Source of the DNA: an uncultured Clostridia bacterium
Lineage (GTDB): Bacteria > Bacillota > Clostridia > TANB77 > CAG-508
NCBI GenBank assembly: GCA_944392945.1
Contig: CALXYJ010000018.1
Location: 1-33,361 of the forward strand
DNA: 33,361 nucleotides
Reading direction: 5' to 3'
In this document: piece by piece, positions 1-7,491 of the stretch
How positions within the stretch are numbered: position 1 is the first letter of the stretch
How the letters are laid out: each line of letters begins with the position of its first letter
Made by a program: the position numbers and the translations under genes
The notes under the pieces: generated by a model
What the model saw: the letters and a program-made list of their open reading frames with translations, nothing else
The model's database searches: none
Told to the model about the DNA's origin: nothing

Positions 1-79
1 TTTCTCCCTTATAAATTAAAATTATATATCAATTATTATATAAAAACAACATTGTTATAATTAATTTTCTACCAAAATA

Positions 80-108
80 AAAAAAGGATAGCAAAACTAC
101 CCTTTTTT
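80..108 (-). terminator. intrinsic terminator of the copper operon
   Basis: A 12-bp stem (80-91 with 97-108, one G-U pair in the minus-strand RNA) has a 5-nt loop and is followed on the minus strand by a run of U. The 3' part of the copA reading frame enters the hairpin: the TAG stop at 97-99 lies in the stem. It ends the csoR-copZ-copA transcript. Confidence 0.85.
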
Positions 109-2253
109 ATTTTTTAGTAATCTTAAACTATTTAGAACAACAGTTAAACTACTCAATGTCATTGCTAAACTTGCAATCATTGGATTTAATGCAATTGGTA
201 AAAGTCCTGTTGCAAGTGGTATCATACATAAATTATAAAATAATGCCCAAAATAAATTTTGTTTTATAATTCTAATTGTACGTTTTCCTATATCAAATAT
301 TTTTACTATATTATTCATATTTTCATTAAGTAATATAACATCTGCAGAATCTGCACTAATATCTGTTCCATTTTCTACACTTATTCCAACTGTTGCAGAT
401 TTTAAACTTGGGCTATCATTAATTCCATCTCCAACCATTGCACAATTATTATTTTTATTTAATTCTTTTATTTTATCTAATTTTTGTTCTGGATTTACAT
501 TACTTATTACAAAATCTATTCCTATTTGTTTTGCAATTGCTCTTGCAGTTTTTTCATTATCCCCTGTAAGCATTACTATCTTTTTATTCAATCCTTCTAA
601 TTTTTTTATTGTTTCTATAATATCTTTCTTGATAGTATCAGCCAAACCTATAAGTAAAAGTGTTTCTTTTTCGTCAAATAAATATACTATACACTCTCCT
701 TTACTTGCAAATACTGTTTCATCATTTTTTAATTTGTTCTCTACTTTCATCTTCTCTACAAATTTATAATTTCCAGCAAAATATTGTCTTCCATTTATAA
801 TACCTTTAACACCTAAGCCTGGAACTTCTTCAAATTCTTGAACATCAAAAATATCCTTTTCATTATTATAAATACTTTTAGCTAATGGATGACTAGAATT
901 TTTTTCTAGACTTTTTAATATCTTCAAAGTTACCTCATTATATACTCCATCAGCTATACTCATCTTTCCTGTAGTTAATGTACCTGTTTTATCAAATATA
1001 ATTGTATCTACTTTATTTATTGCTTCTAATGTTTCACTTGATTTTACTAAAATTCCATTTTTGCTACAATTTCCTATTGCAACTACCATGGCTAGTGGAG
1101 TGGCTAATCCTAATGCACATGGACATGCTACAACTAAAACACTTACTAATGCAAGAATTGATTGATTAATATCTTTTGTTATTACAAAGTTTAGAATAAA
1201 TGAAATTACCGCAATTATAAATATTACTGGAACAAAATATCCACTTATTTTATCTGCTATTCTTGCTATTGGAGCTTTTGTATTTGTAGCTTCTACGACC
1301 ATCTTTACTATATTAGAAATACTAGAATCTCTACCTATTTTTTCTGCCCTATATTCCACATAACCATCATAATTTATACTTCCTGCAATTACTGTATCTC
1401 CAATATTTTTACTAACCGGCTTACTTTCTCCTGTTATAAAAGATTCATCTGTATGTGTCTTACCACTTATTACAGTTCCATCTACTGCAATCTTTTCTCC
1501 AGGCTTACTTATAACAGTATCTCCCTTTTGTATTTCATTTATTGTAACCTGAACTTCTTTTCCATCTTTTAAAATTGTACCATTTTTAGGAGTTATTGTT
1601 ACTAAATTTTTTATAGTATCTATCGCTTTATCCTTATTTTTCTTATCTATATATCTACCTAGTTTTACAAATAAAATAATTATTGCTGAAGATTCAAAAT
1701 ATAAATGATGTACCATGTTTGTATTTCCTAAAAATACTTGAACAGTATTCCACAAACTATATACAAAATTTACAATTACCCCAACACCAACTAATGAATC
1801 CATATTAGGCATTTTATGTATAATATTTTTTATGCCATTTTTTATTATATCAAAACCATAAAATATAAATAATAAAGACAAAACCATTAAAGTTATAGAA
1901 TATATTCTTGGATTTTTCATCATATCTATTATATCTGGAATTGGTAAATTTATCATTTGCCCCATAGATATGTACATTAAGATAATTCCTAATATTACAA
2001 ACACAATGAGTTTTGTAAGTTCATTACTCTTCTTCTCTTCTTTTTTCTCTCCTAAACTCTTAAAACCTGCTTCTTTAACAAACCTATTCAAATCTTTTAA
2101 TGTTAAATTATCTTCATACTCAATTAAAGCTGTAGCCAAAACTAAATTTACAGAAGCATTAATTATTCCCTCTTGCTTATTTAAATATTTTTCTAAACCG
2201 TTTGAACAAGCACTACAGGTCATTCCCTCTATATTTAAAACAATTTTTTTCAT
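97..2253 (-). CDS. copA: copper-exporting P1B-type ATPase CopA
   Basis: ATP-driven Cu(I) export across the cytoplasmic membrane. The 718-aa protein has one N-terminal heavy-metal domain with GMTCSAC (Cys13, Cys16), then membrane segments, the actuator TGES loop (274-277), the metal-binding CPC in the membrane (377-379), the phosphorylated Asp of DKTGT (421), the P1B-specific SSHPL motif (455-456) and the hinge GDGIND (608-613). One metal domain and this length are normal for Firmicute CopA. AGGAG lies 7 nt before the ATG. It is the last gene of a csoR-copZ-copA operon, 58 nt after copZ, so copper induction through CsoR is expected. The CPC motif and its CsoR/CopZ partners favour copper over zinc or cadmium. 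Confidence 0.95.
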   Translation of the reverse strand: MKKIVLNIEGMTCSACSNGLEKYLNKQEGIINASVNLVLATALIEYEDNLTLKDLNRFVKEAGFKSLGEKKEEKKSNELTKLIVFVILGIILMYISMGQMINLPIPDIIDMMKNPRIYSITLMVLSLLFIFYGFDIIKNGIKNIIHKMPNMDSLVGVGVIVNFVYSLWNTVQVFLGNTNMVHHLYFESSAIIILFVKLGRYIDKKNKDKAIDTIKNLVTITPKNGTILKDGKEVQVTINEIQKGDTVISKPGEKIAVDGTVISGKTHTDESFITGESKPVSKNIGDTVIAGSINYDGYVEYRAEKIGRDSSISNIVKMVVEATNTKAPIARIADKISGYFVPVIFIIAVISFILNFVITKDINQSILALVSVLVVACPCALGLATPLAMVVAIGNCSKNGILVKSSETLEAINKVDTIIFDKTGTLTTGKMSIADGVYNEVTLKILKSLEKNSSHPLAKSIYNNEKDIFDVQEFEEVPGLGVKGIINGRQYFAGNYKFVEKMKVENKLKNDETVFASKGECIVYLFDEKETLLLIGLADTIKKDIIETIKKLEGLNKKIVMLTGDNEKTARAIAKQIGIDFVISNVNPEQKLDKIKELNKNNNCAMVGDGINDSPSLKSATVGISVENGTDISADSADVILLNENMNNIVKIFDIGKRTIRIIKQNLFWALFYNLCMIPLATGLLPIALNPMIASLAMTLSSLTVVLNSLRLLKNKKG

Positions 2254-2311
2254 ATTAAAACTCCTCTAGAAATTTTGCACAGTTTAAAGTTTAATTTTAT
2301 AGTACTTGACG

Positions 2312-2515
2312 TTATTTTACCTTAAATCCTAAATTTTCTATCTTTTCTTTTACATTATCCATATTTACTTCTTTTTTACTTTCTATTTTAACAGTTCCCT
2401 CTTCATGATTTGCCTTTACTTTTTTTATTTCTTTTATCTCATTTAAAGCATTCTCTATTCTTTTTTCACATCCCCCACACATCATACCTTCTACATTTAA
2501 AATAATTTCATTCAT
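2312..2515 (-). CDS. copZ: copper chaperone CopZ (heavy-metal-associated domain)
   Basis: A 67-aa single HMA domain that binds Cu(I) in the cytosol and would deliver it to CopA. The GMMCGGC loop gives the Cys13/Cys16 metal site, and the rest fits the beta-alpha-beta-beta-alpha-beta ferredoxin-like fold by length and pattern. An AAGGAGG ribosome binding site precedes the ATG. It sits between csoR (22-nt gap) and copA, the usual operon position of this chaperone. It is too small to be a transporter, and Cu specificity is inferred from its neighbours. Confidence 0.92.
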   Translation of the reverse strand: MNEIILNVEGMMCGGCEKRIENALNEIKEIKKVKANHEEGTVKIESKKEVNMDNVKEKIENLGFKVK

Positions 2516-2537
2516 TTTTATTCCTCCTTACATAAAT

Positions 2538-2837
2538 TTATTTATTAAATCTTTTAAACAAACTCATAAGTTCATCTATTACTTCTGTATCATTTTTTTC
2601 TATACTATCTGTAATACATGAATATAGGTGATTTTCTAGAATATGCATTGATAAACTCTTTATAGAACTTTCTATAGCTGAAAGTTGAATTAAAATGTCA
2701 TTACAATATCTATCTTCTGCCACCATGTTTTTTATTCCTTTTATTTGTCCTTCTATTCTATTTAATCTATTATTTATCGTTTTCTTTTCTGCATCACTTC
2801 TTATTGTTTTTTTATTTTTACAACATTCTTTATTCAT
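2538..2837 (-). CDS. csoR: copper-sensing transcriptional repressor CsoR
   Basis: A 99-aa all-helical DUF156-family repressor that leaves its operator when it binds Cu(I). The family signature is clear: NRLNRIEGQIKGI, the EDRYC segment, and the C-H-C copper ligands Cys45, His70 and Cys74, in the same spacing as known CsoR proteins. The extra N-terminal Cys pair (ECC, residues 4-6) is common in such proteins and not diagnostic. It is first in the operon with copZ and copA, behind a promoter carrying a matching palindrome, so it should repress its own synthesis. FrmR/RcnR relatives have other ligand sets, and RcnR lacks a copZ/copA context. Confidence 0.93.
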   Translation of the reverse strand: MNKECCKNKKTIRSDAEKKTINNRLNRIEGQIKGIKNMVAEDRYCNDILIQLSAIESSIKSLSMHILENHLYSCITDSIEKNDTEVIDELMSLFKRFNK

Positions 2838-2854
2838 TTTATCACCTCTTGTTT

Positions 2855-2897
2855 ATAATATACCCTATATAGGTATTCGTCAATATAGGGGTATATA
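2855..2897 (-). promoter_or_regulatory. csoR promoter with overlapping CsoR operator
   Basis: On the minus strand a TTGACG -35 (2883-2878), a 17-bp spacer and a TATTAT -10 (2860-2855) form a good sigma-A promoter. The spacer is almost filled by an inverted repeat with ATACC/GGTAT arms around a 7-bp centre (2860-2876), a close match in form to CsoR operators. A second half-like element, TATACCCCTAT, lies just upstream (2886-2896). Repressor binding here would block polymerase directly. Confidence 0.8.
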
Positions 2898-2954
2898 CTA
2901 ATATCTGTTGATACTATAACTAATTCTAGGTGCAATGTTGTTAATTCATTTTTG

Positions 2955-2988
2955 AAAGGGGCACATCCTAAAAAGAATGTCCCCCCTT
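2955..2988 (-). terminator. possible terminator of the 88-aa orphan gene
   Basis: The arms AAGGGG-ACAT and ATGT-CCCCTT form a GC-rich stem with one bulged C. It lies 22 nt downstream of the stop of the minus-strand gene at 3010-3276. The sequence after the stem is not U-rich on the minus strand, so termination efficiency is uncertain. The rest of 2898-3009 shows no gene. Confidence 0.45.
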
Positions 2989-3009
2989 CTTTTGGCTAAA
3001 TTATTAGTT

Positions 3010-3276
3010 TCAATCTTCTTCTACCCACACATGGTATAATTCTCTACCTAAATACCAGTGTTGATCCAAGAGACTCAATATTAAATATTCCTGAATCCCA
3101 TTGATATCAATCTCCTTGACTGACTCTTCAAATGCTTTTAAAGCCACATCTGATACAGAAACTCCTTCAGTTAACATTTGTTCCATTGTGTTCGCCCATT
3201 TTTCGGCAAACTCTTTTACCCTGCAATCATCCAAGTTTCCCCATAGCTGTTCGCTTTTTTGATCCCGAAATTTCAT
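3010..3276 (-). CDS. hypothetical protein, 88 aa
   Basis: I do not recognise this family. The protein is soluble, acidic and probably helical, with several Trp and Tyr residues near the C-terminus (QHWYLGRELYHVWVEED) and no signal peptide or membrane segment. A purine-rich AGAGAGG site 8 nt before the ATG supports the start. Its codon use is less AT-rich than that of its neighbours, as is the divergent RelA/SpoT-like gene at 3433. The two share a 156-nt intergenic region, so they may have arrived together. No catalytic motif is visible, so a role as antitoxin or partner of the neighbour is only a guess. Confidence 0.75.
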   Translation of the reverse strand: MKFRDQKSEQLWGNLDDCRVKEFAEKWANTMEQMLTEGVSVSDVALKAFEESVKEIDINGIQEYLILSLLDQHWYLGRELYHVWVEED

Positions 3277-3387
3277 AATCTACCTCTCTTTCTGGTAAAT
3301 TTTACAAGTTATCACACATATATTATCATAATTTTTTTCAATAGTCTATATTTATTTACTTTTCTACTGTTATATTTTACATAATTA

Positions 3388-3396
3388 TGATATAAT
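3388..3396 (+). promoter_or_regulatory. extended -10 promoter for the RelA/SpoT-like gene
   Basis: TGATATAAT is a perfect extended -10 (TGnTATAAT) about 37 nt before the gene's start codon. No good -35 lies at the right distance, as expected for extended -10 promoters. Confidence 0.65.
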
Positions 3397-3432
3397 ATTT
3401 AAACTTACAATTTGAAGAAAGGAGGACAACAT

Positions 3433-4401
3433 ATGTCCAACGCAACAAATGCACAGAAAGACATCTTTTTCCCAGACATTACGAAATTGCTATATATGGG
3501 AGTAGGTAGTTTAGTTACTCTCCAGAAAATGCATAACGAAGAAACCATGATAGAAGCCAATAAATTACGTGGTAAAAATTTCGTTCCAAATTATTTGGAT
3601 ATTTACCACACAAAGTTAGAAAATTACCTTAATCGGTATTATAACTATAACTCTTTAGCCGAACTTGAGCAAGAAATCATTGAGTTAAAGAAATTTTTAT
3701 TTGCTTTAAAGGTTCCATGTAGTATTTCTGGAAGGTTAAAAAACTATATAGCTTTCGTGGAAAAGGTTAGAACCTTCATTTATGATGGTCTTGATCCATT
3801 CTCCATAAACGACGAATTAGGATTTAGAATAATAGTTGGAACTAGCCGATATGATGACGAAGACTCTATTAAGCAACTCTATTTTGTTGCTAACAAAATA
3901 ATCTCATTCTTCATCATAAATAAAGGATATCAATTGTTAATTCCATCTCCAGCAAATGGTCTTGGTTTTGACCACAATAAATATCCAAAAATATATGTTC
4001 CAAGCGAAAGTCTAATTTATCCGGAATACGTTCGCTATGTAAAAGATTATTTTATTAATCCTAAAAAGAGAGGATACCAAGCACTTCATCTGGTATTTGT
4101 CACTAAGAGCGGGCTTACCATTGAGGTTCAGTTACGGACCTTTGCATCACATTATCATGCCGAATATATTGCAAAACATTCCTTACACAAAATCGAAAGG
4201 TATGGTTATGATTTGGAAGAACGAAACATCTATGAAGAGTTAAGCGAAGAAGAAAGAGAAAAACAAAAAGTTGTAAAGATTATATTTGACCCTGAAAAGG
4301 TTAAACTAGATTCGTACTATTCTTTAAATGGAAATACCTTAGATCTTATAGGTTTACAAGAAACAATAAGAGATCCATTTAATAACTTCTTTTTTGCATA
4401 G
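3433..4401 (+). CDS. RelA/SpoT synthetase-domain protein (small alarmone synthetase-like)
   Basis: Probably a nucleotide pyrophosphokinase of the (p)ppGpp synthetase superfamily. The 322-aa protein shows the family landmarks in order: GRLKNY (100-105, a form of the RxK substrate loop), NDELGFRI (126-133, carrying the metal-site Asp), YFINPKKRGYQALH (206-219), EVQLRT (231-236) and the following HYHAEY (240-245). It lacks HD hydrolase, TGS and ACT domains, so it is a stand-alone synthetase, with a long N-terminal helical region and a 70-residue tail. The start is the ATG at 3433, 7 nt after AAAGGAGG, not the TTG at 3412 upstream of that site. It is monocistronic with its own promoter and terminator. 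Composition is less AT-rich than the neighbours. Housekeeping SAS, toxic SAS and catalytically changed relative all remain possible. Confidence 0.75.
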   Translation: MSNATNAQKDIFFPDITKLLYMGVGSLVTLQKMHNEETMIEANKLRGKNFVPNYLDIYHTKLENYLNRYYNYNSLAELEQEIIELKKFLFALKVPCSISGRLKNYIAFVEKVRTFIYDGLDPFSINDELGFRIIVGTSRYDDEDSIKQLYFVANKIISFFIINKGYQLLIPSPANGLGFDHNKYPKIYVPSESLIYPEYVRYVKDYFINPKKRGYQALHLVFVTKSGLTIEVQLRTFASHYHAEYIAKHSLHKIERYGYDLEERNIYEELSEEEREKQKVVKIIFDPEKVKLDSYYSLNGNTLDLIGLQETIRDPFNNFFFA

Positions 4402-4415
4402 CTATATTCAATTAT

Positions 4416-4462
4416 AAAAGCCAATCTACATATAAATAATTTTCTAATGTAGATTGGCTTTT
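4416..4462. terminator. bidirectional intrinsic terminator
   Basis: A perfect 16-bp stem (4416-4431 with 4447-4462, starting AAAAGCCAATC) with a 15-nt loop. Oligo-T follows on the plus strand, and the minus strand has TTTTAT. It separates the converging RelA/SpoT-like gene and the anti-sigma gene. Confidence 0.88.
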
Positions 4463-4472
4463 ACTCTTTATA

Positions 4473-5126
4473 TTATTTATTAAAAATTTCTTTTATTGGC
4501 TCATATATTTTATTTATAAAAAATACTAAATATGGGTTATCTGTATGTGAATTAATTTTTATAATTTTACCATTATTTTTTAACTTTTCTTCTATTTCTA
4601 GTATCGAATTTTTATCTGTTTTTACTTCATATGAAGCAGGAAAAATATTATTTTCCTCATAACCAGCAAATAAATCTGGATTATCCTTGAATTTTTCCTT
4701 CAAATTATTCAAATTATCTTCTTTAGATATATATTCAATTTCTGCATTTATATTTATATCTTTTATTACTTCCTCTATCTCCTGTCTTTCCTCTTCTGTT
4801 ATAGAATCATCTAAGAAAATTTCCATTCTATCACTATAAGTTGTAAACACAGCTATATTTAATAATATAATAAAAAATAATAGAATCGAAATTGTTATAA
4901 TAATTTTTGTCTTCTTTTTCATTCTCTTTTTTATTTTTTTTAAATAATCAACTTCATTATTATTTGAAATTTCCTCATCTTCCTCTTTATTCATTTCATC
5001 ATAAATCTTTAAACATTTATCACAACTTTTTAAATGTTTTTCTACAAATTCTTTTGATCCAGGCTTTAAGCATCCATCTTTATAACTGAATAATAAATCT
5101 TGAACAATGTCACACTCATTTTTCAT
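4473..5126 (-). CDS. zinc-finger anti-sigma factor with FtsX-like extracellular domain
   Basis: Likely membrane anti-sigma factor that holds the ECF sigma encoded just upstream. Residues 1-45 form a zf-HC2/ZAS-type domain with Cys5 and the His31-x3-Cys35-x2-Cys38 site. A Lys-rich stretch and one membrane segment (about 73-95) follow. The outer part (about 100-200) resembles the extracellular domain of the division protein FtsX: a first beta strand MEIFLDD, an acidic helix, then YISKEDNLNNLKEKF, DNPDLFAGYEENNIFPASYEV and a second helix. FtsX itself has four membrane segments and no zinc finger, so this is a fusion in which that sensor domain was reused. The gene overlaps the sigma gene by 11 nt, so translation is probably coupled. 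The signal sensed is unknown. Confidence 0.8.
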   Translation of the reverse strand: MKNECDIVQDLLFSYKDGCLKPGSKEFVEKHLKSCDKCLKIYDEMNKEEDEEISNNNEVDYLKKIKKRMKKKTKIIITISILLFFIILLNIAVFTTYSDRMEIFLDDSITEEERQEIEEVIKDININAEIEYISKEDNLNNLKEKFKDNPDLFAGYEENNIFPASYEVKTDKNSILEIEEKLKNNGKIIKINSHTDNPYLVFFINKIYEPIKEIFNK

Positions 5127-5607
5127 TTTTATCCTCCTTTATTTTTTGCTTTCCCCTAAAATATGTAACTCTTACCCAATTTGGTGTTTTATTCATTATT
5201 TCTGCAATTTCTTCAATTTTTAGCCCACCTAATAATTTTAAATACATCACGCTTTTAGTTTCTTCATTTAACTTTTGAATCTTTTTTAATAAATCTAGTT
5301 TGTCCTCTTGTAAAAAAATATTTTCTTCTAAAGAATTTTCTATAATAAGTTCATTTTCTACATCTTCCAATGATATATTTTTTTGCTTTTCTCTTTTCTT
5401 TATATCTTTATATAAGATAAATTTAGCAATTTGACAAAGCCATGTAGAAATTTTACTTTCTCCTCTAAATTTATTTATATCTTTAACAGCAACTAAAAAA
5501 GTTTCTTGCACTATGTCTTCACTTAATTCCCTATTATTAGTTAAGCAGAATATGTATTTATATACTATTTGAGCATATTTATTATATATACCTTCTATAT
5601 CCTGCAT
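5116..5607 (-). CDS. RNA polymerase ECF-type sigma factor
   Basis: A 163-aa extracytoplasmic-function sigma factor. Region 2 spans about residues 5-75 (YAQIVYKYIFCLTNNRELSEDIVQETF, then KISTWLCQIAKFILYKDIKKR). A charged linker follows, and region 4 spans about 105-155 with the helix-turn-helix LKIEEIAEIMNKTPNWVRVTYFRGKQ. AAAGGAGG lies 6 nt before the ATG. The downstream gene encodes its presumed anti-sigma and overlaps it by 11 nt. Most such sigmas activate their own operon; I could not find a convincing ECF-type promoter in the 55 nt upstream. Confidence 0.92.
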   Translation of the reverse strand: MQDIEGIYNKYAQIVYKYIFCLTNNRELSEDIVQETFLVAVKDINKFRGESKISTWLCQIAKFILYKDIKKREKQKNISLEDVENELIIENSLEENIFLQEDKLDLLKKIQKLNEETKSVMYLKLLGGLKIEEIAEIMNKTPNWVRVTYFRGKQKIKEDKNEK

Positions 5608-5662
5608 TTTTTCCTCCTTTCACTTTATTAGTGCTAAATAATTTTTTTTCATTACATATTTT

Positions 5663-6553
5663 TTAATTTTTTCTTATTTTTATAATATCATTTACTCCAA
5701 TCTTTCCTATTAATAAAGAAGAATTCTTGTCATGTAATTTTATATTATCTTTAACTATTTTCTCATCGTAATTTGCATAGCAATATTTGCAAAAATGTCT
5801 ACAAGTATTATATACACCAACATCCACCATTTCTACACAATTACATTTTCCACCTGATCGAGCTTTCCATTTTTTAAACTTAGTTTTGCCAGTAAGTCTT
5901 TGCGCTAATTCTTTTCCTATACAATCTGCTTTAATAAAACCATATTCAACTAAATTTCTTTCTTCAAAACATGTTTGCACTGTCATTCCGTTTGTTTCTG
6001 CAATTCTACTAAAATTTATTCCCATAGCCTCATAATCACTTTCTTTAAAATCTTTTAATTTTAAAAATTTATAATTATTTCTAACATTTTTATAATCATC
6101 AATGAATGAAACTATAAAATGTTTTACATAACCATTTAGTATTTCACATAAATGTTTGAATGCCTTTATATGATATTCTATATTATAATTATCACTTATA
6201 AAAATAGGATCATATCTTATATATAGATTATCTATTCCAACTATTCTAGATAATTCCTTAACTGCTTCTATTATCTTTCTTTTGTCTGGAACATCTGGTT
6301 CTATATCTTTTTTATATGGAGTTACTGTAACATGAAATAAAATAGGTTTATTTATTTCTTTTAAATATGGAATTATTGGCATTGGATTTTTAGTACAAAA
6401 TAAAATTGCATCAACATCATCTAGAAATATTCTGCTAACTTGCTGTTTATAAAAAGGATTCCTTACATCAAAAAAACCTTCCTTATATCTATTCATAAAC
6501 CAATCTGTGTAAAATGCTACTATGTCTGTTCTTCCACTTACATTTAAAATCAT
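5663..6553 (-). CDS. DUF1848 family protein with radical-SAM-like Cys motif
   Basis: The 296-aa protein matches the DUF1848 pattern: N-terminal ILNVSGRTDIVAFYTDWFMNR, then VRNPF, FCTKNP and RYDPIF, typical of this uncharacterised TIM-barrel-like family. The C-terminal part holds a Cys cluster: CNC (237, 239) and CRHFCKYC (251, 255, 258). The CX3CX2C arrangement is that of radical SAM [4Fe-4S] sites but sits at the C-terminus, not near the N-terminus. The substrate is unknown; cluster binding is inferred. It lies upstream of and on the same strand as the ECF sigma gene with a 55-nt gap, and could be co-transcribed, though no functional link is known. Confidence 0.85.
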   Translation of the reverse strand: MILNVSGRTDIVAFYTDWFMNRYKEGFFDVRNPFYKQQVSRIFLDDVDAILFCTKNPMPIIPYLKEINKPILFHVTVTPYKKDIEPDVPDKRKIIEAVKELSRIVGIDNLYIRYDPIFISDNYNIEYHIKAFKHLCEILNGYVKHFIVSFIDDYKNVRNNYKFLKLKDFKESDYEAMGINFSRIAETNGMTVQTCFEERNLVEYGFIKADCIGKELAQRLTGKTKFKKWKARSGGKCNCVEMVDVGVYNTCRHFCKYCYANYDEKIVKDNIKLHDKNSSLLIGKIGVNDIIKIRKN

Positions 6554-6660
6554 TTTCTACCTCTTTACTAAAATAATATTTTCATATTATAATACTATCT
6601 ATAAATTAATTTAGCAACTGTTAATTTTCTTATGAATCAAATGATTAGAAAGGACTTTAT

Positions 6661-7434
6661 ATGGAAAAAGTATTTTTAGGAAAAGGACGGACAGAATATG
6701 TAGGTTTTGTATCTGGAGATATTTACATTGTAGATGATGATGGTACTTTTTATTATTATCTTATAAATATTCTTAATCCAGATGATATTTATGTAATCTC
6801 AAAAACAAATAACATAAAAAAAGGTAAAGAAGTTAAACCTCCAAAAGAATTGCTTACTTTTCATAAACATTGCAAATCATTACAAACAAAACATGTACAA
6901 ACTCTGAAAGAATCGATTCGTGATGAAAAACTTGAAGATAATCACTCACTGCTTAGCAATTTGTTTATCCATGATATCGAGACTACAAAATATGTAATAA
7001 GCCAAATTGGAACAAATTATAAAAATGTGCATCTTGAATATTGCGGAAACCGGCTTTATGTATATACTATTGATAATATTTGGGAGCTTCGGATTGAAGG
7101 TTATAAAAATCAGCAGAGAAAATTTAGTTTGAATAACAAAGCAAAATCCAAGGAAGAATATAGTAGAAAATTAAATTTACTTATGACTACCACGGGTATG
7201 CCTAAAAAAATCTGCCAAAGTTTTATTAAAAGGTTCACTGATGATGAGGCTTTAAAAGCTTTATTCCAAATTTTGCATGACCATAATGCAGTCCAGCAAG
7301 ATTCTTCTTATTTATCAGATATAAAAACTGATTTTAATTATATGGAATATCTTAATAAACAAACCGGTATTAAAAAATTTCACTTCATACCTTTTGAAAA
7401 ACAATCTAACATCTTTAAATATGTCTTTTTCTGA
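6661..7434 (+). CDS. hypothetical protein, 257 aa
   Basis: I do not recognise this family. The protein is soluble and basic in its second half, without signal peptide or membrane segments. The first 60 residues look like beta strands (VGFVSGDIYIVDDDGTFYYYL). Residues 105-150 again suggest strands ending in WELRIEGYKNQQRKF, and the C-terminal part is helical. AAAGGA precedes the ATG by 6 nt, and the gene ends with TGA followed by a strong hairpin. Codons such as CGG, CGA and CGT, uncommon in nearby genes, suggest lateral acquisition. It stands alone between two minus-strand genes. Confidence 0.75.
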   Translation: MEKVFLGKGRTEYVGFVSGDIYIVDDDGTFYYYLINILNPDDIYVISKTNNIKKGKEVKPPKELLTFHKHCKSLQTKHVQTLKESIRDEKLEDNHSLLSNLFIHDIETTKYVISQIGTNYKNVHLEYCGNRLYVYTIDNIWELRIEGYKNQQRKFSLNNKAKSKEEYSRKLNLLMTTTGMPKKICQSFIKRFTDDEALKALFQILHDHNAVQQDSSYLSDIKTDFNYMEYLNKQTGIKKFHFIPFEKQSNIFKYVFF

Positions 7435-7443
7435 AACAGCAAG

Positions 7444-7474
7444 CTCCCACGTTACTTTCATAGCAACGTGGGAG
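7444..7474. terminator. hairpin terminator between converging genes
   Basis: A perfect 10-bp GC-rich stem (CTCCCACGTT with AACGTGGGAG) with an 11-nt loop lies 9 nt after the plus-strand orphan gene and 17 nt past the stop of the converging ligase gene. The tails are only weakly U-rich on either strand. Confidence 0.6.
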
Positions 7475-7491
7475 TTATAGCTAATAATTAA

